DNA of 41,000 nt from an uncultured Bacteroidia bacterium (GCA_902797035.1 CADBRH010000024.1:1-41000), one strand, 5' to 3'; counted from the first letter of the stretch, positions 15,629-24,860 are shown. Notes: a model not told the origin generated them from the sequence alone. Translations and numbers: made by a program.

Positions 15629-16894
15629 ATGGATTCGGAATACATGGAGTTGGTCGATCTGGCCGAGCTTCTGAGGGAGGAAGTGGAGGCCGGGTTCCCT
15701 GGTCCCGTATGGGTGAAGGCCGAGATCAGCGGCCTGAGCCTCAAACGGAACGGGCACTGCTATATCGATCTCTCCCAGAGTGTCCGTGGGACTGTCGTCG
15801 CCAAAGTCAGGGCCACGGTCTGGGCCTCAAGATGGAATTACATCGACCAGTATTTCAAAAGCGTGACCGGCTCTCCTCTGGATGTGGGCATGGAGGTGCT
15901 ATTCCGCGCCCAGGTAAATTATCACCCCGTCTACGGGCTCTCGCTGGACATTGACGAGATCAACCCGGATTTCACCCTCGGGGCGGGCGAGAGGCGTCGC
16001 CGTGAGACTATTGACCGTTTGGAGAAAGAGGGGCTGCTGGATCTTCAGAAAGAGCTTGCCCTGCCGGAGTTGCCGTACCGTCTCGCCGTCATCTCGGCGT
16101 CGGGCGCCGCCGGTCTCGGCGATTTCAAGCGTCATCTCCTTGACAATGAATATGGTTTCGTCTTCGAGGTGGAGCTTTTCGAGGCCTTGATGCAGGGTGA
16201 GCGGGCCGCCGGATCGATAATCGCCGCCTTGGATGGGATCGAGGCTCCCGGGAACAAGTATGACGCCGTCCTGATACTGCGTGGCGGAGGGTCCGATTTC
16301 GACCTGGCCTGCTTCGATGACTATGACCTGGCCGCCGCGATCGCCCGCTGTCCGATTCCCGTTTTCACGGCGATCGGCCATGAGAAAGACTATCACGTCG
16401 CGGACATGGTGGCGAACACCTTCGTGAAGACACCGACAGCTCTGGCAGATCTCTTTCTGGACTGTATTGTCGCCGAGGACCAGAGGATATCATCCCTTGA
16501 GACCAGGACCCGGTTGGCTTTCTCGGGACGTCTCTCGGCGATGTCATCAAGGCTTGACCTGATGATGAATAGCGTGCTCCACGCCGCCCTGACGAGGGTT
16601 TCCGAGGCGTTCCACCGTCTGGACCTGTTGGAGGCCAAAATATCCTCGGCCGATCCACGGAATATTCTGGATAAAGGATACTCTTTGGTTTTGGACAGCC
16701 ACGGGATAAAGATGACCTCCGCGTCAAGTGTAAGCCCCGGCGACACCATCCGTGTTCTCTTCCCCGACGGAGTCATCCACGCGACTGTCGATGACACTCT
16801 TCGAACAGGCGATGACGGCATATCGCCTCCAGAACCGCCGCTTCGCGGCCCCACCGCTCGCGTCTCCAAGCGCCGCTCCGGTCCCCCCTCTTAA
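15629..16894 (+). CDS. xseA: Exodeoxyribonuclease VII large subunit
   Basis: A 421-residue large subunit of ExoVII, which degrades single-stranded DNA into oligonucleotides with several XseB copies. An N-terminal OB fold (about 1-100, VWVKAEISGLSLKRNGHCYIDL) precedes the catalytic domain with ISASGAAGLGDF, LRGGGSDFDLACFDDYDLAAAIA and FTAIGHEKDYHVADMVAN, then coiled coil and DPRNILDKGYSLV. ATG 15629 is preferred to the upstream in-frame TTG. The last 27 residues (from about 395) are Pro/Arg/Ser-rich and are encoded by an inverted-repeat element, so the original C-terminus was probably near DDTL. Confidence 0.93.
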   Translation: MDSEYMELVDLAELLREEVEAGFPGPVWVKAEISGLSLKRNGHCYIDLSQSVRGTVVAKVRATVWASRWNYIDQYFKSVTGSPLDVGMEVLFRAQVNYHPVYGLSLDIDEINPDFTLGAGERRRRETIDRLEKEGLLDLQKELALPELPYRLAVISASGAAGLGDFKRHLLDNEYGFVFEVELFEALMQGERAAGSIIAALDGIEAPGNKYDAVLILRGGGSDFDLACFDDYDLAAAIARCPIPVFTAIGHEKDYHVADMVANTFVKTPTALADLFLDCIVAEDQRISSLETRTRLAFSGRLSAMSSRLDLMMNSVLHAALTRVSEAFHRLDLLEAKISSADPRNILDKGYSLVLDSHGIKMTSASSVSPGDTIRVLFPDGVIHATVDDTLRTGDDGISPPEPPLRGPTARVSKRRSGPPS

Positions 16895-16995
16895 CGTGCC
16901 GAGGGTGGCAGTGGTTCCCGGAGGCGATATGCCGTCACCACCTGTTATCCAGAGCGAAGCGAGACGGTCAAGGGAGGACTATCCTTACCGCTTCG
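16813..16995. repeat. Dispersed intergenic repeat-like element at the 3' end of xseA
   Basis: An 18-base perfect inverted repeat (TGACGGCATATCGCCTCC at 16813-16830 and its complement at 16920-16937) flanks about 90 bases containing a GCCGC-TTC-GCGGC hairpin (16837-16849). Just outside the right arm is GAGCGAAGCGAGACGG, and CGAAGCG at 16955-16961 pairs with CGCTTCG at 16989-16995. The GAGCGAAGCGA core resembles the ATCCTGAGCGAAGCGAAGG-type repeats scattered through many bacterial genomes. A spurious frame across it reads VIQSEARRSRE, typical of such repeats. It separates xseA from xseB by 151 bases. Confidence 0.65.
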
Positions 16996-17045
16996 ACAAT
17001 AATGGACGAGAAGAATATAAATGATTGATAATTAATAAAATAGAT

Positions 17046-17231
17046 ATGTCAGAAAAGAAGTTTGACTACAGTAAGGCGATGGCCGAGCTTGAGGAGATCG
17101 CCGCGAAGGTCGAGGACCCGAAAACCAGCCTTGACGACATAGGTACCCTGATAGGGCGTTCGAAAACACTGATAGAACAGTGCAGGAACTACCTGCGCTC
17201 AGTCCGGGAATCAATAGGGGAGGAAGGGTGA
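17046..17231 (+). CDS. xseB: Exodeoxyribonuclease VII small subunit
   Basis: A 61-residue XseB. The family pattern is clear: FDYSKAMAELEEIAAKVEDPKTSLDDIGTLI, then a second helix with RSKTLIEQCRNYLR. Several copies wrap the XseA coiled coil. I chose ATG 17046 (MSEKKF) because the seven codons upstream in the open frame are AT-rich leader. It is one-base overlapping with msrA downstream. It is separated from xseA by the repeat element instead of abutting it. Confidence 0.9.
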   Translation: MSEKKFDYSKAMAELEEIAAKVEDPKTSLDDIGTLIGRSKTLIEQCRNYLRSVRESIGEEG

Positions 17232-18139
17232 TGAAGGAGATCTACTTTGCCGGCGGCTGTTTCTGGGGTGCCGAGCACTATTTCAGGAATATCGAGGGAG
17301 TGGTTGACTCCGAGGTAGGCTTCGCCAACGGCGACATACCCTCTCCCACTTACGAGCAAGTATACACAGACACCACCGGCCACGCGGAGACCGTCAGGGT
17401 GGTGTACGACCCCGGGCGTCTGCCCTTGGCGGAACTTGTCGAGGATTATTTCCAGGCCATTGACCCGCTCAGCGTGAACAAACAGGGCGAGGATAGCGGA
17501 ACCCGTTACAGGACTGGTGTTTATTACAAGAACCCGGAAGATTTGGTGACCATTAAAGCGGTCTTCGACAAGGTCGCGAGGGAATATTGCAGGCCTCTCG
17601 CCGTGGAACTTGAGCCGCTCCGTAACTTTTATCCGGCCGAAGGCCGCCATCAGGACTATCTTGTGAAAAACCCGGACGGATATTGCCATCTCCCGCTGAA
17701 GTTATTCAGATACCCCCGCCTTGTCAGTGACCTCAGGGCGCTTCTCGGGGATGAGACCGACCTTGTCGCCCGGATGTCCAACGCCGCCGCCCTCCTGAAA
17801 GAGAGAATGGGCTTTTTCTGGACAGGTTTCTATATGGTCGACAAGTCCGCTGACGAATTGGTTCTAGGCCCCTTCCAGGGCCCGGTCGCCTGCATGAGAA
17901 TCGGCTACGGCAAGGGAGTGTGCGGCACGGCGTGGAAAGAGGCGAGGACGATAGCCGTCCCCGACGTCGAGGCTTTCCCCGGCCATATAGCCTGCTCCTC
18001 GCTGTCCCGCTCCGAGGTAGTCGTCCCAATATTCAGGAACAACGAGGTCGCGGGCGTCCTTGACATCGACAGCGTCGAGCTCTCAACCTTCGACCGCGTC
18101 GACGCCTACTGGCTCGGGAAACTGGTGGAAATCCTTTAA
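17231..18139 (+). CDS. msrA: MsrA fused to free-methionine-R-sulfoxide reductase (GAF type)
   Basis: A 302-residue two-domain repair enzyme. Residues 1-155 are peptide methionine-S-sulfoxide reductase: catalytic Cys10 in GGCFWG, conserved EGRHQDY and one resolving Cys152 in GYCH. Residues about 160-302 are a complete GAF-type fRMsr (MsrC) domain: GPFQGPVACMRIGYGKGVCGT and GHIACSS, with Cys221, Cys231 and Cys255 at spacings of 10 and 24, the same as Cys84, Cys94 and Cys118 of E. coli MsrC, then GVLDIDS. The fusion would reduce S-sulfoxides in proteins or free Met and free Met-R-sulfoxide. The start at MKEIYFAGG overlaps the xseB stop. Its 3' end overlaps convergent pncB by four bases. Confidence 0.93.
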   Translation: MKEIYFAGGCFWGAEHYFRNIEGVVDSEVGFANGDIPSPTYEQVYTDTTGHAETVRVVYDPGRLPLAELVEDYFQAIDPLSVNKQGEDSGTRYRTGVYYKNPEDLVTIKAVFDKVAREYCRPLAVELEPLRNFYPAEGRHQDYLVKNPDGYCHLPLKLFRYPRLVSDLRALLGDETDLVARMSNAAALLKERMGFFWTGFYMVDKSADELVLGPFQGPVACMRIGYGKGVCGTAWKEARTIAVPDVEAFPGHIACSSLSRSEVVVPIFRNNEVAGVLDIDSVELSTFDRVDAYWLGKLVEIL

Positions 18140-19623
18140 TCGATCTTGAAACCGGCGATTTCTTTGTTAAGCCGCTCGAGGATGGAGATCTTGGTGTTGT
18201 AAAGGTCATCAGAGATGTCCACCTTGTAGTAGTGGGGGTTGATAAGCCGCCTCTCGGAAGGGCTGAAATGGGCCAGTGTGTCGTTGAAGTAGGCTTTCTT
18301 CTCCATTAAGCCCCGCTTGACCGAGAGATCTTTCCCGTCTTTGATCACTTGATCCTGAAGTGTCCTCCATGAATATGACCCGGCCTCGAACGTCTTGTGC
18401 TTGAAGCGGTCCGCCTCGTCGAATATCGTGAACTCCTCGCCGGCCTCTATCTTTCGGGCGATGGAATCTCCTCTTAGGCAAGTCACGTCCGCCTTATTTG
18501 TCTCCCCGTTGTCCGGATCTTTCTTGATTATCCTGTAAGTGACCTGGAATCCCGGGTTGATAAGCTTGATTGTGTCCTCAGAACGCTTGAGCACGGGCTC
18601 GCCCCCGATCTGGACAAGTTTATAGACGTTCCCGAAGCAAGGGGCAGCCTTGCTGGTGGCGATGGCGTCACCGACACCATAGCAGTCGATGCATGCCCCC
18701 TGGCGCTCCAAATCGGTGATAAGATATTCATCCAAAGAATTGGTGGCGAATATCTTGCACTTCCTCATACCGTGGGCGTCCAGGATCCTCCGGACTTTTT
18801 GGGAAAGGTAGGCGAGGTCGCCGCTGTCCAGACGGATACCGTAGCCGGGCGTGTAATTGTCGTCGATGCCGCTTTCCCTGAAAGCCCTGATGGCATTGAG
18901 GACGCCGCAGCGAAGAGTGTCGTAAGTGTCTATCAACAGGATCAGGTTCTCGCCCTTATGGGTCTCGCAATAATCAGTGAAAGCCTTGTGCTCTCCCTCC
19001 ACGCCGCTTCCGTAAGATGTGACGAAACTGTGGGCCATGGTCCCGGTGGAGGGGACCTCGTTCATAACGCCGGTCAGGATATTCGAGGTGCTCGCGCAGC
19101 CGGCTATGATAGCCGCTTTGGCGCCATAAGTGGCGGCCCAAGGGCCGTGGGCCCTGCGGGAACCGAACTCGCTGACTGGCTTGTCGGTGGCTCTGCACAC
19201 TCTCGACGCCTTGGTGGCCACGGCCATCTGGTGGTTCATTATGCAAAGCATCGGGGTCTCCAGGACCTGAGCCTCGATAAGTGGCGCTTCCACTATGATG
19301 ATCGGCTGGTTGGGGAAAACGATCTCTCCCTCTCGCATAGCCCAGACATTCCCCGTGAACCTCATCTTCGCCAGATGCTCCCGGAATTCCGCGTATCCCT
19401 CCCCGGGCAGGAACTTCTCGAAAAAAGAGGGGTCGGCGTTCCCGAGGTTAAGGATACATTCGATCACCTCATCTGTGCCGCTGCAGACCGCCCAGTTGTT
19501 GTTCTCGGGCGCCACCCGGTAGAACATGTTGAACACGGCGGTCTCATTCTTTCGGCCGGTCTCGAAGAATGACTTTCCCATGGTGTACTGGTACTTGTCA
19601 GAGCAGTAGGAATAGTTGAACAT
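18136..19623 (-). CDS. pncB: Nicotinate phosphoribosyltransferase
   Basis: A 495-residue NAPRTase that joins nicotinate to PRPP with ATP hydrolysis, the entry of the Preiss-Handler route to NAD. It shows YQYTMGKSFFETG near the N-terminus (substrate-binding Tyr), EFGSRRAHGPWAA, the SNILTG and GTMAHSF segments, LIDTYDT, RLDSGDL and FATNSLDEY. It is longer than the E. coli enzyme and resembles the long type found in Bacteroidota and Firmicutes. It lies 16 bases after murI and shares its direction, so both may be on one transcript. PRPP for this step would come from prs in the same window. Confidence 0.94.
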   Translation of the reverse strand: MFNYSYCSDKYQYTMGKSFFETGRKNETAVFNMFYRVAPENNNWAVCSGTDEVIECILNLGNADPSFFEKFLPGEGYAEFREHLAKMRFTGNVWAMREGEIVFPNQPIIIVEAPLIEAQVLETPMLCIMNHQMAVATKASRVCRATDKPVSEFGSRRAHGPWAATYGAKAAIIAGCASTSNILTGVMNEVPSTGTMAHSFVTSYGSGVEGEHKAFTDYCETHKGENLILLIDTYDTLRCGVLNAIRAFRESGIDDNYTPGYGIRLDSGDLAYLSQKVRRILDAHGMRKCKIFATNSLDEYLITDLERQGACIDCYGVGDAIATSKAAPCFGNVYKLVQIGGEPVLKRSEDTIKLINPGFQVTYRIIKKDPDNGETNKADVTCLRGDSIARKIEAGEEFTIFDEADRFKHKTFEAGSYSWRTLQDQVIKDGKDLSVKRGLMEKKAYFNDTLAHFSPSERRLINPHYYKVDISDDLYNTKISILERLNKEIAGFKID

Positions 19624-19639
19624 TTGCTATAGTATATTA

Positions 19640-20416
19640 CTAATTATCAGTTGGTTCCATTTCGCTTAGGACAATCTCGAGTATTTTCCTGGCGGGACTT
19701 TCGTCTCCCGAGGCCACAAGTGTCACATCGGGATAGGGGGGAGTCCCGTCTTCCCGGACGAGCCCCTCGCTCTTCATCACATCCTCGAGATGCCGGGCCA
19801 CGGCCGGGGCGGGGTCGATCACCTGGACCGACGGTCCCGCTATCCTCTCGATCACCGTCCGCAGGAACGGGTAGTGGGTGCATCCCAGAACAATCCTGTC
19901 GGCCCCCTCGTCAAGCAGGGGCTGGAGGCTTTCCCGTACTGTCTCCTCGGCTTCCGGCCCGTCGAGTACTCCTCTTTCCACGAGTTCCACAAACCCCTTG
20001 CCGACCCTCTCGGCTATCCTCACGTCGTCCTCGTACAACCCCTTGGTGGTTAGATATTTGGATCCTTTTAAGGTGCCGGCTGTGGCGAGCACTCCAATCA
20101 CTCCGGTCTCGGAGCTCAGGGCCGCCGGTTTCACGGCCGGCTCCATGCCGATGAACTTGACCTGATACTCTTCCCTGAGCGTCGATATGGCGGCGGCGGT
20201 CGCCGTGTTGCAGGCCACGACAATGATATCGGCACCCTGAGACAGGAGATAATCTGTCACGGCCCGTCCTCTCTTCCTTATGAAACCGGGTGTCTTTTCC
20301 CCGTACGGGCAGAAGGCGTTGTCGGCGAAATAGAGATACCTCTCCTTTGGGAGGAGTCTCAGAATCTCCCTCAGGACAGAGAGGCCGCCGGAGCCGGAAT
20401 CGAAAATGCCGATCAT
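19640..20416 (-). CDS. murI: Glutamate racemase
   Basis: A 258-residue cofactor-independent racemase producing D-glutamate for peptidoglycan. It has IGIFDSGSGGLSVL at the start and both catalytic cysteines: VACNTATAAAI (near residue 70) and LGCTHYPFL (near residue 180). YFADNAFCPYGEK has a Cys where many homologues have Ala or Phe. Its ATG is only four bases from a TATATTTG promoter box, so the mRNA is probably leaderless. pncB follows. Confidence 0.95.
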   Translation of the reverse strand: MIGIFDSGSGGLSVLREILRLLPKERYLYFADNAFCPYGEKTPGFIRKRGRAVTDYLLSQGADIIVVACNTATAAAISTLREEYQVKFIGMEPAVKPAALSSETGVIGVLATAGTLKGSKYLTTKGLYEDDVRIAERVGKGFVELVERGVLDGPEAEETVRESLQPLLDEGADRIVLGCTHYPFLRTVIERIAGPSVQVIDPAPAVARHLEDVMKSEGLVREDGTPPYPDVTLVASGDESPARKILEIVLSEMEPTDN

Positions 20417-20420
20417 ATCA

Positions 20421-20428
20421 CAAATATA
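20421..20428 (-). promoter_or_regulatory. -7 box TATATTTG of murI-pncB, next to the start codon
   Basis: Minus-strand TATATTTG, then TGAT, then the murI ATG at 20416. The box-to-start distance of four bases is the same as for engB, predicting a leaderless transcript. Confidence 0.66.
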
Positions 20429-20500
20429 CTTATATTCCCGGAAAAGAGATTAAATTATTAAATTCGCGTAATGATCGCTTAATTAAAGAGGAATCGTGAA

Positions 20501-22030
20501 ATGAGATTAATATATCGTTTTCTGTTGATATTCGCCATGACGGCGGCCGTCCTATCCGCCTGTGGGGAGAAGGAAGAGCCGAACCAGGGCCAGAATCAGG
20601 GACAAGGGCAAGGTCAGGTGAGCCAGAAGCCTTCCGAGGAGATCCGGCAGGCCGACCAGTTCGCCACGGACCTGTACAGTGTCTATTATCTTTGGAACAA
20701 GGAGATCGGCAATGACATAAAAAGGCTTGATCCGGACACTTGCAAGTCCCCTGTCGATGTTGTCCAGCAAATCCGTTTTCACAAGGCCGGCAAAGAGGTG
20801 GATCATTGGACCCAGTTGACCAATAATCTCGGTGAAATGACCAGTTCCGTCCAGGGACTCGGCCTCACTTACGGCTATGAGCTGCAAGCCGGCCGGATCG
20901 CCAACAAGGACGGGGTATATTTCCTTCTTGTCTGCTATGTCGTGAAAGATGGCCCAGCCGAGAAGGGAGGCTTGAAGAGAGGGGATATCATCATGACCAT
21001 TGACGGCGAGGAGATCACCTCATCCAATATCTACGACGCTCTTTACACCAAGACCGTGAGCCTCGGTATCGCCCACCTGACCGGTGAAGGCTATCTCGGC
21101 GCGGTGGAGAAGGAGGTTACCCTGGCCGCCGCGGACATGTGGGAGGATCCCATACTTTTGAGCAAGACTTTCGACGTGAATGGGAAGAATGTGGGCTACC
21201 TGGTTTACAATTCCTTCGACCTGAGGTCCTCTTCCATGCTTCCAGATGTGTTCAGGAAGTTCAAGAAGGATGGGATCGAGGAGCTGATTCTGGATTTAAG
21301 ATACAATGGCGGTGGTTATGTTTTCACTGAACGCGAACTTGCGTCAATGATAGCACCTATCGCGAATGTGATTGCCGGAGATGTGTTCCAGACCGAGGTT
21401 TACAATTCAATCCTGGAAGAGGAGTGGAAGAGGCTGGGAGATGATACTAACACGTATTTCTCGACCAAGCACTATTACAAGGATGAGGATAACCTCATTG
21501 ACGAAGATATCACCGACGCTAACCCTGGAATCAAGAAACTGTACGCGATTGTCTCCAGCGGCTCCGCCTCCGCCTCGGAAGGGTTGATAATCGGGCTGGG
21601 GCCTTACATGAGCGTTACCCTTGTCGGCCAGCAGACCTACGGGAAGTATTGCACTGGCTGGATGATCTCTCCCCAACAGCTCTACGGGTCCACCTCGACT
21701 TTCGACTACTCCAAGATAACCAAGTGGGGCATGTATGTGATGATCAGCAAGTTCGCCGACAAGAACCGCCAAAACTCCGCCGAGCCGGACGGTATCCCCG
21801 TGGACATCGAGGCCGAGGACAACCCCTTTGACGGCTTCCAGCTCGGCGATGAGAACGAGACCATGCTGAAGGCGGCTTTGAAGGCGGCCGGAAAGACATA
21901 TGTCGAGACCAAGGCCGCTGAGCAAGGGAAACCTTACCGTACCGAGCTTCTAGAGAAGGATGTGCCCAGAGGCATCCTTATCAAGACTGACCTTCCCGCC
22001 CCTATTGACCTTTCAATTGTCCGTCAATGA
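20501..22030 (+). CDS. S41-family (C-terminal processing type) protease lipoprotein
   Basis: A 509-residue exported lipoprotein: signal peptide with lipobox ending LSAC (Cys21), then a low-complexity Gln/Gly linker (NQGQNQGQGQGQ). An N-terminal helical domain is followed by a PDZ domain (around 130-200, VVKDGPAEKGGLKRGDIIMTIDG) and the S41 protease core: ELILDLRYNGGGYV, SSGSASASEG with the catalytic Ser (about residue 355) and the Lys in TYGK (about 380). It probably cleaves C-termini of periplasmic or surface proteins. Its stop overlaps the prfB start by four bases (ATGA). A weak promoter-like TAAATTCG lies upstream. Confidence 0.88.
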   Translation: MRLIYRFLLIFAMTAAVLSACGEKEEPNQGQNQGQGQGQVSQKPSEEIRQADQFATDLYSVYYLWNKEIGNDIKRLDPDTCKSPVDVVQQIRFHKAGKEVDHWTQLTNNLGEMTSSVQGLGLTYGYELQAGRIANKDGVYFLLVCYVVKDGPAEKGGLKRGDIIMTIDGEEITSSNIYDALYTKTVSLGIAHLTGEGYLGAVEKEVTLAAADMWEDPILLSKTFDVNGKNVGYLVYNSFDLRSSSMLPDVFRKFKKDGIEELILDLRYNGGGYVFTERELASMIAPIANVIAGDVFQTEVYNSILEEEWKRLGDDTNTYFSTKHYYKDEDNLIDEDITDANPGIKKLYAIVSSGSASASEGLIIGLGPYMSVTLVGQQTYGKYCTGWMISPQQLYGSTSTFDYSKITKWGMYVMISKFADKNRQNSAEPDGIPVDIEAEDNPFDGFQLGDENETMLKAALKAAGKTYVETKAAEQGKPYRTELLEKDVPRGILIKTDLPAPIDLSIVRQ

Positions 22031-23199
22031 TCACAAGGGAGCAGATAGAGGTCCTGAAAGAACGCCTGAAGGCCCTGAACGAGTGTCTGGATATTTCCGG
22101 GAAGAGGGAGCAGGTCTCGCTTCTCCAGAAGAAGACCGAGTCGCCGGATTTCTGGAACGACCCGAAGGCCGCCGAGACCTTCATGAAAAATCTCAATGGC
22201 ATCAAGTCTTGGGTCACCGCCTACGACAAGGCCTTCTCCGAGACCGAGGATGTGGATGTCCTCTATGATTTCGCCAAGGAGAGTCTTGAGGGCCGGGCCG
22301 AGGAAGCCGGCCCCACGCCGGAGTCCTTGGAGCTCGACCAGGCTTATTCCCTGGCTGAAAAGGACATAGAGGCCCTTGAGATGAGGAATATGCTCGGGTC
22401 CGAGGGCGATAATATGGGCGCCATACTGACAATCAACTCCGGCGCCGGAGGCACCGAGGCCAACGACTGGAGCTCCATGCTGATGAGGATGTACCTCCGC
22501 TGGGGCGAGAGGAACGGCTACAAGACCGTCATCACCGACATCCAGGACGGTGACGAGGCCGGGGTGAAATCCGCCACGATCGAGTTCGACGGGGAATACG
22601 CCTACGGCTACCTCAAGGCCGAGAACGGCGTCCACCGCCTTGTCAGGATATCCCCGTTCAACGCCCAGGGCAAACGTCAGACGACCTTCTCTTCCGTGTT
22701 CGTTTATCCCCTCGTGGATGACACCATCGAGGTCAACGTCGACCCTTCCAGACTGTCCTGGGACACATTCAGGGCCGGAGGACACGGCGGTCAGAACGTT
22801 AATAAGGTCGAGTCCGGTGTGCGCCTGCGTTATCTGTATCAAGATCCGGACACCGGTAAGGAGGAGGAGATCCTTATAGAGAACACCGAGACACGCGACC
22901 AGCCGAAGAACCGTGCCAAGGCCTTGCTGCTCCTTCGCTCGAGGTTGTACGACATCGCCATGAAAAAGAGGCAGGAGGAGAGGGACAAGCTGGAAGGACA
23001 GAAAAAGAGGATAGAGTGGGGCTCCCAGATCCGCTCTTATGTGCTTCATCCCTACAAGATGGTAAACGACCTTCGGACCGGCTACAAGACCGCGGACACC
23101 CAGGGGGTCCTTGACGGCGACCTTGGGGAGTTCATGAGGCGCTACCTGATGCAGGAGGGTGCGGGAGGCGCTGTCGAACCCGTGGAAGATATTGAATAA
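22027..23199 (+). CDS. prfB: Peptide chain release factor 2 without programmed frameshift
   Basis: A 390-residue class I release factor reading UGA and UAA. Codon-recognition tripeptide SPF is at 209-211 and the hydrolytic GGQ at 254-256 in AGGHGGQNVNKVESGVRL. Unlike most bacterial prfB genes, the frame is open from the ATG: at the place of the usual CUU-UGA-C shift site the gene reads CTG GAT (22087-22092, Leu21-Asp22). Autoregulation by frameshifting is therefore absent. It overlaps the S41 protease gene by four bases, so it is translationally coupled or cotranscribed with it. The GGQ Gln is a usual PrmC methylation site. Confidence 0.96.
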   Translation: MITREQIEVLKERLKALNECLDISGKREQVSLLQKKTESPDFWNDPKAAETFMKNLNGIKSWVTAYDKAFSETEDVDVLYDFAKESLEGRAEEAGPTPESLELDQAYSLAEKDIEALEMRNMLGSEGDNMGAILTINSGAGGTEANDWSSMLMRMYLRWGERNGYKTVITDIQDGDEAGVKSATIEFDGEYAYGYLKAENGVHRLVRISPFNAQGKRQTTFSSVFVYPLVDDTIEVNVDPSRLSWDTFRAGGHGGQNVNKVESGVRLRYLYQDPDTGKEEEILIENTETRDQPKNRAKALLLLRSRLYDIAMKKRQEERDKLEGQKKRIEWGSQIRSYVLHPYKMVNDLRTGYKTADTQGVLDGDLGEFMRRYLMQEGAGGAVEPVEDIE

Positions 23200-23221
23200 T
23201 AATTAATTAATTAATATTGAT

Positions 23222-24853
23222 ATGGCAGAGTTTAAGTACGCTCCTATGTTCCAGTTGGGACCGGACACGACAGAGTATTACAAGATTCCCGGGTCTGAGA
23301 AACTCGTGAAGACAACCAAGTTGGCTGACGGAAAGGTTATTCTCGAGGTTTCCCCCGAAGCGCTCACGCTGGTGGCGCGGCAGAGTTTCCACGATTGCCA
23401 GTTCATGCTCAGAAGAGCGCATAACGAGCAGGTGGCGGCTATCCTGAACGATCCTGAAGCCTCTGAGAATGACAAATACGTCGCCTTACAGTTCTTGCGT
23501 AACGCTGAGACTTCCGTGAAGGGGATCCTGCCTTTCTGCCAGGACACCGGAACCGCCATCATCCATGGCGAGAAGGGCCAGGGAGTCTGGACGGATTTCG
23601 AGGACGAGGAGGCTTTGAGCCTCGGTGTATTCGACACTTACACCCAGGAGAATCTCCGGTACAGCCAAAACGCCCCTCTGAACATGTACGATGAGGTCAA
23701 CACCAAGTGCAACCTGCCCGCACAGATTGATATCGAGGCCGTAAGAGGCTCTGAGTATCGTTTCATCATGGTCGCAAAAGGTGGCGGATCGGCCAATAAG
23801 ACATATTTCTATCCGATGACAAAGGCCACGATCCAGAATGAAGGGACTCTCCTTCCTTTCCTCGTCGAGAAAATGCGTTCCCTTGGCACCGCGGCCTGTC
23901 CTCCTTACCATATCGCGTTCGTGATCGGCGGCACTTCCGCTGAGAAGAACCTGCTGACAGTCAAACTCGCCAGCATCAAGTTTTATGATTCTCTTCCCAC
24001 AACGGGAGACGAGACAGGCCGCGCTTTCCGCGACATCAATCTAGAGAACAAACTCCTCGTGGAGGCTCAGAAGATCGGTCTCGGAGCCCAGTTCGGCGGC
24101 AAATATCTCGCCCATGACATCCGTGTCATACGCCTTCCCAGACATGGCGCCAGCTGCCCGATCGGTATGGGCGTCAGTTGCTCGGCCGACCGCAATATCA
24201 AGAGCAAGATCAATTCCGACGGCGTTTGGATCGAGAAGATGGATTCCAATCCTTCAGAGTTTATTCCTGAAGAGTATCGTCGTCCCGGAGAGGGCCCTAA
24301 GGGTATTGTCATAGACCTTGACAAAGGAATCGATTCCGTGAGGGCTGAACTGACCAAGTATCCGGTGGGCACCAGAGTCAACCTTAACGGCACTATCATA
24401 GTCGCCCGTGACATCGCTCACGCCAAATTGAAGGCTCGTTTGGACGCCGGGGAAGAGATGCCCGCCTATTTCAAGGATCATCCCATCCTATACGCTGGTC
24501 CGGCCAAGACTCCCCAAGGTTATCCTTGCGGCAGCATGGGACCCACCACGGCCAATCGTATGGATCCTTATGTGGATGAGTTCCAGGATCATGGAGCTGC
24601 CCTTGTGATGATAGCCAAGGGCAATCGCTCCAAAGTCGTCACCGACGCCTGTCTCAAGCATGGGGGATTCTATCTCGGCACTATCGGCGGCGTGGCTGCC
24701 GTTCTCTCACAGAGCAGCATCCGTAGCATAGAGTGCGTGGAGTATCCCGAGATCGGCATGGAGGCCATCTGGAAGATCCGCGTCGAGGACTTCCCGGCCT
24801 TCATCCTTGTCGATGACAAGGGCAACGATTTCTTCAAGAAACTGGGCCTCTAG
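23222..24853 (+). CDS. fumA: Fumarate hydratase, class I (iron-sulfur)
   Basis: A 543-residue homodimeric class I fumarase with an oxygen-sensitive 4Fe-4S cluster that hydrates fumarate to malate. In anaerobic Bacteroidales the net flow is usually malate to fumarate in the succinate branch. Visible features are [10 protein letters not shown] with a likely cluster Cys, [39 protein letters not shown], and the C-terminal beta-type domain [30 protein letters not shown]. The sequence is complete with alpha and beta parts fused. It follows prfB after 22 AT-rich bases with no clear promoter. It converges on the propeller gene with only seven bases between the stops. Confidence 0.94.
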   Translation: MAEFKYAPMFQLGPDTTEYYKIPGSEKLVKTTKLADGKVILEVSPEALTLVARQSFHDCQFMLRRAHNEQVAAILNDPEASENDKYVALQFLRNAETSVKGILPFCQDTGTAIIHGEKGQGVWTDFEDEEALSLGVFDTYTQENLRYSQNAPLNMYDEVNTKCNLPAQIDIEAVRGSEYRFIMVAKGGGSANKTYFYPMTKATIQNEGTLLPFLVEKMRSLGTAACPPYHIAFVIGGTSAEKNLLTVKLASIKFYDSLPTTGDETGRAFRDINLENKLLVEAQKIGLGAQFGGKYLAHDIRVIRLPRHGASCPIGMGVSCSADRNIKSKINSDGVWIEKMDSNPSEFIPEEYRRPGEGPKGIVIDLDKGIDSVRAELTKYPVGTRVNLNGTIIVARDIAHAKLKARLDAGEEMPAYFKDHPILYAGPAKTPQGYPCGSMGPTTANRMDPYVDEFQDHGAALVMIAKGNRSKVVTDACLKHGGFYLGTIGGVAAVLSQSSIRSIECVEYPEIGMEAIWKIRVEDFPAFILVDDKGNDFFKKLGL

Positions 24854-24860
24854 ACCAGAG

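Noticed and set aside
16752..17024. 90-codon plus-strand frame across the end of xseA
   Set aside because: It is out of frame with xseA and made of repeat-element sequence (VIQSEARRSRE type). It is typical of spurious frames over dispersed repeats.
22027..22160. Programmed frameshift in prfB
   Set aside because: I looked for an in-frame TGA after codon 20 and found CTG GAT in an uninterrupted frame.
22024..23049. 341-codon open frame on the minus strand opposite prfB
   Set aside because: It lies fully inside prfB, whose protein is complete with SPF and GGQ motifs. The antisense frame is a product of GC-rich codon use and shows no recognisable domain.
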